A program made the translations under genes and the position numbers. From assembly GCA_026018925.1 (NCBI GenBank), contig JAKSZU010000005.1:88284886-88348885 (forward strand): 64,000 nucleotides of DNA, given 5' to 3'. Shown in pieces: positions 55,181 to 64,000 of this stretch; positions within the stretch are counted from its first letter, which is position 1; each line of letters begins with the position of its first letter. The notes under the pieces are model-generated. The model had not been told where the DNA came from, made no database searches, and saw only the letters and a program-made list of their open reading frames with translations. The DNA is from Tupaia tana. Lineage: Eukaryota; Chordata; Mammalia; Scandentia; Tupaiidae.

Positions 55181-56650
55181 CTATCTCTTCATATTTTTAA
55201 ATAAATCTATCAGCTCACATTAAATTTGGGGTGGATACAAAATATATTTACTATATACATATCGAGAAGATCATTCTCAAAGAAGCTTGCTATGTATATT
55301 GCCATAACTTGATTTGATTATCTTTCACTGCATGCATTTTTTGCAAAAACGTATTGTAAGTCATAAAGATGCATGATTAAATGTAAATAAGAAATTATAA
55401 AATTATGTTAAATTTAAAAACTCATCTTTATTTTATAGATTAACTTGAATGACAGAATATTTCTTTTTAAATTAATTGTGCAATTTTTGCACATACATGA
55501 ATATACACAAGCACCAAATAAAACCACCAACAGAGTTTCATAGAAATGTGGATCAAGTACTAAACCCTGGAGAATTTGCCTGGGCCCATGGAGAGATAAA
55601 CAGGAAATAACAAAGGAAACTGAGGAACAGTGGCAAAATAAATGGAATAAAAGCAAGAGGTCGATCTTCTGAACAGTTATTACATGAATGATATTTAGCC
55701 GGAGGAGAGGGATCAACTATGACGAAAGATAACCAATGGAAGGCAAAGACTAAGAATTATCCATAGTGTGTATAATCAAGGAACACACTTGTGAGTTTTA
55801 GGTTTCTCTTTGTTGCAAGGAAGTCTGATTGGACTGTGTTTGAACAAGCAGTAGCTGGAAGACAAAATGAGCTTCTGCAACGATCAGACAGGCATTTAGA
55901 TTTTAGTCTCAGCACCTTTTCTCAACTCGAGTCCCCAGGACTATTCTGTGCCTACAAGAACTCTCAAGTGTTCACACGTTTCTATGTGAGTTTATAAATT
56001 TATTATGTTCATAAATTCCTATGTGTGCTTATGTACGCTTACTTTCATTACAAAATAATATTAAATGATATCAGCGTATGTTCTATGATCTGAATGAACA
56101 ATGTATAATTGAGTACTGCTATGTAATTACAAGAACCATTTTGCATTTCAGTTTACAACACTTTGACATCAACTCATCCATCTTTAATATAGTAGTTTAA
56201 TGTGAACAAAATTGAGGGACACTTAAAAAGTAAGTGAGACATTTGAGAGCAATTGATGGCCAGATGATGTAACAGAGTAGGCTGTATTAACAAACGCTTT
56301 AGAGCAGTCCGATCACAAAAAGTTTTTAAATGTAGAATATGCACCCAAAATTGAAAAGTACATGAACCACATTAGTTAGAGCTACAAGCCCAAGGGTTTA
56401 CCTGCTTACCTGTATGCTCTTTACAACAGAAACATAACATGTCAGTATTCTGAATGTAATTCAAAGGAGAAAAACACAATTTATCATGGAGCATTAATCA
56501 AAAGGAAACTGAAAGCAATGCTAATATCAAAGAAAAATGACATTAGACAAAAAGCTTTGCTAAAGGCACAGAAATTTTATAAAGACAAAAGTTCCAGTTT
56601 ACTAAGAAGAAATTGCAATTCTGAATTTATATGCATGTAAAAAGAAGTAC
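55181..56650. other. Unassigned DNA
   Basis: About 1.5 kb with no recognised repeat. 55690-55990 is less AT-rich and has a 68-codon frame with no motif. Confidence 0.4.
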
Positions 56651-56734
56651 TTAAAATAAAGAAACAAAAGTTGCCAGAACTAAAAAAAGAAAAAGAGTTT
56701 TTAAAATAAATAAGAGTTGCCAGAACTAAAATTA
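56651..56734. repeat. Imperfect 50-bp tandem duplication
   Basis: 'ttaaaataaa' and 'agttgccagaactaaaa' occur in the same order at 56651-56683 and 56701-56731. The first unit is 50 bp, and the second is shorter by a few bases. Confidence 0.8.
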
Positions 56735-56943
56735 AGTCTCAACAAAATGACATTAAGAATGACACATAACATGAACATCTCAGTAATGAAAAAAATATTG
56801 CAAGAAAATAATAATTCACCCCCACTAAACATAGTTTGTGAATACATACCACATATTCATGAAGATTTACCTACTTAAGTCTTGACAAATTGTAAGTGAT
56901 TGAACTGGTTTAAGAGATCTTTCATTATAATAATATTTCCAAA

Positions 56944-57074
56944 CAAGGGAACTTGAAAAAGTGTGTGGAAAGTGGAATGAATGAATGACTTAATTTTAGT
57001 ACAATGTTTTTTAAATTTACCCATGATTTTTTTCATATTATGCATTTTCTATGCACTTTTTGAATACTCCCCCA
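56944..57074. mobile_element. 131-bp mariner-type MITE, copy 2
   Basis: Left end 'caagggaacttgaaaaagtgtgtggaaa' and right end 'ttttctatgcactttttgaatactcccc' are inverted relatives. It has the same size and layout as 53540-53670. A SINE later inserted right at its end (57084), duplicating part of the terminal repeat. Confidence 0.62.
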
Positions 57075-57083
57075 TATAGATTT

Positions 57084-57111
57084 TTTTTTTCTTTTTTTGG
57101 AGAGGATTTTT

Positions 57112-57148
<37 letters not shown>

Positions 57149-57382
57149 ATAGGGCGCTTGCGCTCACCAGACAGAGAGAGACAGAGAGAGAGAAAGCAAG
57201 ACATCACCCCCCAGGGCGGTTGGCCACACCGCAGTCCCCTCTCTTTCATTCTCCTCTTGGGATCTTGGGCGACACGTATGCACATGCGCCCGGCATGAGT
57301 TTAAGTCACCGGGTCCAGGACTTGAACTGCCGTCGACTACGTGGGAGTCCAGCGACATAGCTGTTACACTAACTGCTGGTCC
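57084..57382 (-). mobile_element. tRNA-derived SINE, family A, with long T-tract
   Basis: The complement of the A-tail is a T-rich tract of about 60 bp (57084-57145) interrupted by 'ggagaggattttttc'. The body follows to 'actaactgctggtccc'. The 17-bp target duplication ctcccccatatagattt (57067-57083) and ctcccccgtatagattt (57383-57399) has one mismatch. The tail contains a second partial 'ggagagg', as if part of the end was duplicated. Confidence 0.95.
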
Positions 57383-57493
57383 CTCCCCCGTATAGATTTA
57401 AAACAATTAAAATTATGCCTCAGTGCTTAGTATCACAAGCTTAGGTATTATATGCAAGCACACTCATGTACACACAAATCTAAAGTAGTTTAA

Positions 57494-57759
57494 CTTTTTG
57501 TTTGTTTGTTTTTGAAAGACGTTTTGCTATAGGGCACATGTGCTCTGAGGGAGACAGAGACAGTGAGACAGAAAGTAGGAAATCACCCACAGGAGGGATG
57601 GTGGCACTGCAATCCCTTTTCCTCCATTTTCCTCTCAGGATTTTGGGCATGAATGCACACATACCAAGTGTGAATTTTAAGCCACTGGGTCTGGGACTTG
57701 AACCATGGTCGACTACATGGGAGTCCAGCAATGTAACCATTATGCCATCTGCTGGTCCT
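57494..57759 (-). mobile_element. tRNA-derived SINE, family A
   Basis: 'gaaagacgttttgctatagggcacatgtgc', 'gacttgaaccatggtcgactacatgggag' and 'tatgccatctgctggtcc'. The tail is (GTTT)n on the plus strand. Confidence 0.94.
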
Positions 57760-58220
57760 GGTAGTACTTTTCTTAAAGAGTAAAGAGATAATGGCCAGAG
57801 GAGAATTCTAGAAGGTTTCAACAAGTTTCTATATCCTAACTTTTATTACTGTTGTATGAATGTTTGATTTGTATTGTGATCATATTGTATATGTATAGTG
57901 ATTGTGTACATAGTATATGGAAATATTAGTTTATATTTACGTTGTTTATTTTTATAAAGAAAAATAATAGAACATTTTTTCCACTGATAAATTTACATTC
58001 TTTTGTTTACTAAATGCTTCTTGTCTTTGCTCCTCCCATCCAGCCTCTATCACGGCTGTTATCGCCCACTCCCATGACCTTTTATTTCTAATAGTCTTCA
58101 CTGAGAGTTGGAAGACAAATGAACTAGCAATATGCATCTGATATATTTTCAAGGGAGAAGGAAAGAAAACACTAAGACTATTTCTAGGACATTAGAGAAA
58201 ATTTAGAAGATAAAAAATTA
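57760..58220. other. Unassigned DNA
   Basis: No feature recognised. Confidence 0.4.
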
Positions 58221-58225
58221 GCTAT

Positions 58226-58475
58226 GGAGACCCAGCTGCCATAGCACAAGTGGGAGGATACCACTGAGTAATGCCGGAGCTGCATGGGAAGCCCAGGTTG
58301 GGATTTCAGGATGATCTGAACATGCTGCGTGTCATGTCGTGTGCCCATGATCCTGGCCGGCTGGGGTTCTGGGAAGAGAGGACTGTGATATGGTAAGATA
58401 CTTTATGCCTCTTTTGCTCTGTCTCTCTCATGAAAGAAAAAAAAATTAAAAAGAAAAAAAAAAACTAAAAAGAAA
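58226..58475 (+). mobile_element. tRNA-derived SINE, diverged
   Basis: 'gagacccagctgccatagcacaag', 'gtgcccatgatcctggccgg', 'gaagagaggactgtgatatgg' and an AAAAATTAAAAAG tail. It is a separate, older branch of the superfamily. Confidence 0.55.
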
Positions 58476-58815
58476 ATTAGTTGTAGAGATTAAATATATA
58501 TAATTTTATCAATAGTAGAATGTCATAGAACATCTGACACCTAATTATCGGGATGGGGGAATGAAAATGGTCTAGGGAAGACAAAATATTCATATATATA
58601 TCTTAGATAAAGAGTTCAAATTGGTAAGAACACTGATATGAATTAACTATCTTTTGAATCAAATAGAGCAGCTAATCTGTAATGAAACCACACATATTAA
58701 TAACATGGACATTATTATTACACATATAGTACATCTATATTCTTATGCATATATATAGAGAGAGATTGTGTATATGTGTGTATATGTGTCTATATATATA
58801 TGAAATAAACTTAGA

Positions 58816-58885
58816 TTTCTGGATCAGAGGTAAGTAATTAATTAGATTAATTTCTGGATCAGAGGAAAGTAAGTAATTAGATTAA
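58816..58885. repeat. 35-bp tandem duplication
   Basis: Two adjacent 35-bp units at 58816-58850 and 58851-58885 both begin 'tttctggatcagagg' and end 'attagattaa', with small internal differences. Confidence 0.88.
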
Positions 58886-59100
58886 TTATCTACTTATAAA
58901 TACCACAGTTATAATTTCTCAGGCTCCATTTCTCACTTTGGGCTATGTGATGAAAGCAGATGTCATCATCCCTTATGGGATGGGGTCTGTACTAAGTAAG
59001 TGGAGACCCAAAATTAATAATCTGTGATTTTACGTAATATATACAGGGCTATTTTTACAGCCTCCTCCTCCTCCTCACTGGGGGAATGTGGGAGAATCTT

Positions 59101-59290
59101 TTTTTTTTTATTTAATTTTATTTATTCATTTATTTTACTTTAATTTGACCAGAGAGAGACACACACACAGAGAGAGAGAGAGAGTAAGAGAGAGAGAGAG
59201 AGAAAGCAAGCCACCAGGTCCAGAACTTGAACCGTGGTCAGCCATGTGGGAGTGTCTAGCGCCTTAACCACCACGCCACCTGCTGGTCCC
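59101..59290 (-). mobile_element. tRNA-derived SINE, family B
   Basis: Tail complement 'atttaattttatttattcattt', 'tttaatttgaccagagagag', a (GA)n run and 'caccacgccacctgctggtccc'. The 17-bp target duplication gaatgtgggagaatctt (59084-59100) and gaatgtgggataatctt (59291-59307) has one mismatch. Confidence 0.95.
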
Positions 59291-59307
59291 GAATGTGGGA
59301 TAATCTT

Positions 59308-60277
59308 ACCTTCCTAATATAAACCAGCCCTTTCTGAGAAAAGGGGGTAATGACTTTCCAGGATGTAGGCAGAGGACTGTCTAAGTGATAAGCCTGTGCA
59401 TTGTTCTGGAAATCTGCCTTTAACTTCCAACATCTGCCTGCTCTTTGCTCAGCCTCTAACCAGTGTTGTCTGTAGTCTTTACGGAAAAAGGCTAGACCAT
59501 GTGGAAACCAAAACATTCATGAAGAATGGTTTTATAACACAGTGAAAATGAACACTTTTAAAAAAAAAGTCAGTCTTAAATTCAATTTGCTTGTGTACCT
59601 TCATTTATAGTTAAATATTTCAAGCATTCTTTCTAGCACATCATAAAATTTTCAAAAATCACATAGATATGTTTTCCATTTTTCTTCTCTCTCACAAATA
59701 GCCTATAAAATTTATAAAATTGAGATAAAAACTACATAAGAATGATAACTCTAGGAAAATTGCAAACTCTCAGAAGAGAAAAGAAGAAAATCTTAGAGAA
59801 AAAATATAACCTATTTTTGGAATCATTGCTAAATACCCAGACATGTAAAAAGAATAAAAGGTACATTTTTTTTGAAAACTTGGTAATGCAGAATGAAATG
59901 GCTGAAGGGTATATCTGTATATAAGGGGTTATAATCAATATTTCATACAGATATTCTTTTACTCAACCCTTTTTAGGTCTTAATTGACAATCTCTATACT
60001 GAATACTGAGAATCCACGATATATAAAAAACTTTAATTACAAATGGCAAGATGCTCAGGTAGGAAACTGAAATGACAATTATGTGCGGCAATCCTTCCCT
60101 ATTAATTACATATCAATTTTGTTTGTTTATTTAGTGGTTCAATCTATATTACTCAACAGAAAGTACTAATCATTTCAGAGAACTTTTAATAATATCTTAT
60201 TCTACCAAAATGAGAATTAGTGAGCACGTTCTCCTCAGTGAAAACATGTTTGTATGTTACATTCTTTCTCCCTCTTT
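59308..60277. other. Unassigned DNA
   Basis: No repeat recognised. Frames of 60-86 codons show no domain. Confidence 0.4.
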
Positions 60278-60534
60278 TTTTTTTTTCTGTAGGTTTTTTT
60301 TTTACCTCAAGACACATGTGTTTACTGGAGAGAGACAGAGAGAGAAAGTGAAAAATCACCTCCTGAAGGGAATGGCCACATCATAATCCACTTGCCTCCA
60401 CTCTTCTCTCTGGATTCTGGGCACACACTAACACGTGTGCTTGGCATGATTCTCAAACATCCAAGTCTGGAGCTCAAACTGTAGTTGACCATGAAGGAGA
60501 CCAGTCCCTCAACCACATGCCACCTGCTGGCTCC
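60278..60534 (-). mobile_element. tRNA-derived SINE, diverged
   Basis: 'tctgtaggttttttttttacctcaagacacatgtg', 'gaagggaatggccacatcataatcc' and 'catgccacctgctggctcc'. Confidence 0.82.
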
Positions 60535-60549
60535 TCTTTCAAAAAAAAA

Positions 60550-60785
60550 ATGCTAGAGTGAGCATTCATTCACCAGAGAGAAAGAGGCTGAGAGAAAGGG
60601 AGAAAATATCACTAACGGGAAATGATCATACTGTAATCTCTTCTTTGTTTCTCCATCCTTTTGAGATTTGGGTGTATACACATACGTGCATATGTATCTA
60701 GCATGCCTGTCAAGGGCCTGGGATTCAATCCTGGTTGGTCATGTGGGATCCAGCTCCCCTAACCACTAGCCTACAGGGCTGGCCC
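60550..60785 (-). mobile_element. tRNA-derived SINE, family C
   Basis: 'gctagagtgagcattcattcacc', 'aacgggaaatgatcatactgtaatctc' and 'gggattcaatcctggttggtc', ending 'gggctggccct'. It follows another minus copy closely. Confidence 0.66.
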
Positions 60786-60950
60786 TATGTCACATTGTTT
60801 CTAAAGATGATTTGTGATTAACTTTTATTCTACTGAAATGAAGCTTGCCATGAGAATAGACAGAAGGAGAAGATGGCCAATATTTCCATAACATCCTCAC
60901 CTTTTTGTTGGTAGATGTTTCTGGTGTTCTACTTCAAAAAAATTATCCTA

Positions 60951-61044
60951 GGGCCAGGAGGTGGGGTGGTAGTTAAGGCACTGGATTCCCATATGGTTGA
61001 CCATGGTTTGAGTCCCAGACACAACAGCTTGACAGTCACGCTGG

Positions 61045-61086
<42 letters not shown>

Positions 61087-61247
61087 CCAAAATCTCAAGA
61101 GAAGAATGGAGGAGAAGGGAATGCTTCATAGCCATTGCCATCTTCCTGGGGGACGATTTCTCCCTTTCCCTCTAACTATTTCTGTCTGTCTCTCTAGTGA
61201 GTGCACATAACCTATGGCAAAACCTAAAACAAACAAATGAACAAAAA
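60951..61247 (+). mobile_element. tRNA-derived SINE, family A, with internal (GT)n
   Basis: 'gggccaggaggtggggtgg', 'catggtttgagtcccagac' and 'acgctggatgtgtgtg', then a (GT)n array of about 39 bp at 61046-61084, then 'acccaaaatctcaagagaag', a pyrimidine run and an AAAC-rich tail. The array is embedded in the SINE body, not the tail. Confidence 0.93.
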
Positions 61248-61417
61248 AATGTACATTTTTACCAAATTATTTGGAAACAGAAAATATGTCATTGATTTAT
61301 TTTTGTATCAAGCTATTGTTTCTTTCTCCACATTTCTGAATGGATGGTAGAATGTCATTTGTGAAGGGAAAGAAAGAAACTAGTACATGAATTTCTATGT
61401 ATGCTTTCAAAAATATT

Positions 61418-61454
61418 TTTTTTTCAGATTTTTCCACAATGGGGTATGTGTGTG

Positions 61455-61491
<37 letters not shown>
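61418..61491. repeat. (GT)n microsatellite, possibly SINE-derived
   Basis: 'cagatttttccacaatggggtatgtgtgtgcgtg' resembles the start of a minus-strand SINE. It is followed by a clean (GT)n run of about 32 bp at 61460-61491. The rest of a SINE is not present. Confidence 0.6.
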
Positions 61492-61493
<2 letters not shown>

Positions 61494-62605
61494 TGTGATC
61501 ATGGTTCTCACTCTAGTTTGCTCATTTTCATGCTCATATTGTAATACTGACCACCAAAATTGTATTCCACAGTGAGGTAGTAATGTAGTGACCACAGTGA
61601 GTCGAATCAAAGGCTATGGAACAAATTTCATAAATTAAAATACCAGTTTCTTAGCTTGGTAATCTGAAAATTCATAGAATATTTCCTTTCTATGGTTCAT
61701 TCTCTCTCTCTCCCACCCTCCGTCTTCCACATAAAAAGGCAGTTAAAGTTGCATTTATAGCACACAGTTATTGTATAGATTATAAGAACTCAGAGTCAAT
61801 ACATGCAAATTACTTAATAATTTCTCAATAACTTTTATTTGCTATTATATTCTCTCATTCTTTTGCTGTGAGTGGGGGATTGTGCCCATGCAAAGCAATT
61901 CTGATTGCACCTGAGCGTTTGTGCCTGCCCTCACAATGTTCGGTGGGATTTAGAACTTGCTTTTTCAGCCCACATAGAACACATGGGTTGTATTTTTCTG
62001 GTTGAACCCTGACTGCTACATATTCATCATCTAAGTTGCTACTCCACTAAACTGGGAGTAGTTTGTGTGTCTGTCTATGCCTATAGTCAGTTTTCCTAAA
62101 GTCCCTATGCTGCTTATCTCAAACTGAACTTGAACTATTCCTTTTAGAAACTGTCTTTGACTTTAAAGTAAACACGTTCCTTGTAAGGTTTGATAAACCT
62201 ATACAATGTACTTTATCAGGCTTACATACCCCAAATAAGTGAGTCTATGTGTCTGGTGTCTGTTATAAATTCTCCAGTTTCCTTCCTTCTTTTCTTCTCT
62301 CTCTTTTTCTTCCTTTTCTTCTACCTTCTTTTCTTTCTTTCCTTTCTTCCTTCCTCTATTTCTCTCTTTTTTTCTTTCTTTTTAGATGTTTTCAAAAAAC
62401 ATGTATTATACTGTAAAATAAAAACTCAATTATAGCCAACACATTTAATCTCACTTTGTTCTTAGAAATATTGGTGAAGATCTCTAATATTTCACCTCAT
62501 ACTCCTCTAGAGAAAGAATCCATTTTCATGTACTATAATTCATTCAGATGATTAAGCTTATTCTGTTTACTTTAACATTATTCGCAACAACTATAAGCAG
62601 TTCTT
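61492..62605. other. Unassigned DNA with a pyrimidine-rich tract
   Basis: A CT-rich tract with 'ttccttctttt' units spans about 62280-62385. 61860-62060 is less AT-rich but not recognised. Confidence 0.45.
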
Positions 62606-62609
62606 GAAA

Positions 62610-62720
62610 TAGTTATGGCTAAAATTTATTGAGGACTTAGCATATAATGTAAAGCAATGCACTGAACATTATGCAAAAATTTTTATCTTAGGCACTCCCT
62701 CTTCAAATACTATATTTATG
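62610..62720 (-). mobile_element. Possible MIR remnant
   Basis: 'aaaatttattgaggacttagcatataatg' and 'gcactgaacattatgc' resemble the complement of the MIR 3' end ('ATTTATTGAGCACTTACTATGTGCC', 'GCACTGTGCTAAG'). Weak and old. Confidence 0.4.
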
Positions 62721-63939
62721 AACAACTATGAACATAAAAATTATGGATTGATGAATAAACTTACCAACTGAACATTTATATAATGTTCGATTCCAATTAT
62801 TTCCCTTTGTTTCTGAAATATCTAATTGAAGTAAATATGATGATATGAAGTATAAAGAGCGAGAGATTTACGTTAGGGAAGTGATTATGATATTCCTAAA
62901 AAATCACAGGAAAAATTAGAAAGGATATAGACAAAGCAGTTAGTTTGGGGAAGTGAACAATGGAAATAAAGTCATCCAGTGAAAGGAAGTGAAAATCTTG
63001 CTGGAATCTCTTCATCACAGATGATCATCAGTATTCAGCCTACTCTAAAGAGGGGACACAACTAAATAAGCAGCCACATTTCACACAACTCTGAAAGATG
63101 TCTAGGCTTCTGTCTTTTAACTCTATTTAGTCGCATTAACAAAGCAAGCAATTAGGAAGGCAATAAAAGCACAGAGAATGCCACGATTGTAAAATTAACA
63201 AAATGCAGAGTATAATGCTTCTACATCATTGTTACGTGAGTATGACACTGTAGTTCTCCCCAGCATATTAATTACCACAATTTAAGTATAAAAAAGGAAA
63301 ATTTAGACAGAGTTAAACACGGATGAAAAAAAACTGAAAAAGGCTTTCAAACAACTATATTTAAGGTAAGAAACCAGCCAATATGATACCAGTGCAAGTG
63401 TTATTTATTTTTATGGCATAGAAAACTATCCTCCTGTTCCAGAGAGAAAATATTGGTGGAAATTTTCCATTTCTAGTAGTGATATTATCAACCATAATAT
63501 CAAATGCTTAACAAAAAAGGGATTAAAAGTCAAAATACAAAATTTTTTGTCTTTTAAGAAAGAATGGTGGTGATTCTTAATATAACATTAGTAATGTACT
63601 TTTTTCCCGAACCTCATGAAGTACTCTACAAATAAATCTATTGATAGAAATACAACTTATCTTATTAGAATAATAAGAAAAAATGTAAAATGTCCTTAAA
63701 GGTAACGCGACACTTGAAAACAATTATCATTGGCCAGATAACCTAAGATCTTCCAAATAAATTAAAGAATATTTGAATGGCTTTAGAAGCAAAACATTTA
63801 AGGGACCCCAGTGAAAAGAAATGTGTTGATTATCATGTATATGGTAATGTCTTTGCTGGACCTGTATTCAATGTATTAATGTTGGGGAAATTCATTTAGG
63901 ATGCTATAATGATACACAGTGATTGAATGCAATAAATTA
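62721..63939. other. Unassigned AT-rich DNA
   Basis: No feature recognised. Confidence 0.4.
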
Positions 63940-64000
63940 AAAAAAAATTGCTAGAGGGCACATGTGCTTGCTGGGAAGAGACACACAGAGAGAGAAACAA
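63940..64000 (-). mobile_element. SINE cut by the window edge
   Basis: 'ttgctagagggcacatgtgcttgctgggaagagac' is the 3' end (in complement) of a family A copy that continues past the window. Confidence 0.78.

Overview
This is nuclear DNA from a placental mammal. It is AT-rich, has no operon-like coding layout, and contains the usual mammalian mix of repeats: an internally deleted minus-strand L1, other L1 pieces, MaLR/ERV LTRs, mariner remnants, faint L2/MIR traces and many microsatellites. I found no protein-coding gene and no cellular RNA gene I can support. Most open frames here run through repeats. The window looks intergenic or deeply intronic.

The dominant feature is one lineage-specific tRNA-derived SINE superfamily, with about 65 copies on both strands. 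Three forms are named in the entries. Family A (long, about 250 bp) has a tRNA-like head with box A and box B, then a GT/CG-rich middle ('GCGTGTGCGTGCGTGCCC', 'AAGATCCCGAGAGGAG'), a pyrimidine-rich segment, the end motif 'CGCGCCCTATAGCAAAAACC' and an A-tail. Family B (short, about 130-210 bp) has the same head, then 'GGTGGCTTGCTTTCTCAC', a (TC)n run and an AAATAAAT-type tail. Family C is a set of older, diverged relatives, mostly seen in minus orientation. From memory these resemble the CYN tRNA-derived SINEs of colugos (Dermoptera). Colugo is my best guess, at roughly even odds, because I could run no search. Several A copies keep long target-site duplications (TSDs), CpG-rich bodies and pure A-tails, so the family was active recently.

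Layout. 1-8 kb: a MaLR LTR (about 1.3 kb), scattered A/B/C SINEs, a possible tRNA/7SL composite SINE near 3.2 kb, and an exon-like block near 4.0 kb. 7-13 kb: AT-rich DNA with two mariner-type palindromic MITEs and a cluster of family C SINEs. 13-17 kb: a long stretch without clear repeats, ending in a solo ERV LTR (16158-16666). 17.4-22.5 kb: the minus-strand L1, split by an ERV LTR and at least five SINEs. 23-31 kb: dense SINEs with (TA)n/(CA)n and (GAAA)n arrays. 32.1-32.9 kb: a dead mariner transposase. 33-41 kb: very dense SINEs, including a head-to-tail pair and a fold-back rearranged copy. 41-45.5 kb: mostly unassigned, with possible old LTRs. 45.8-47.4 kb: L1 3' part on the minus strand. 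49-53.5 kb: nested SINEs and plus-strand L1 5' sequence. 53.5-57.4 kb: two copies of a 131-bp mariner MITE and an L1-like fragment. 57-64 kb: more SINEs, small tandem duplications, microsatellites and a truncated SINE at the window edge.

Nothing here works together as a pathway. The window is a record of layered transposition: old LTR, L2, MIR and L1 sequence, then mariners, then several waves of SINEs. No new molecular system was found. The most unusual items are the composite and rearranged SINEs, the hairpin MITEs, and a pair of perfect hairpins carrying AP-1-like motifs near 36.1 kb.
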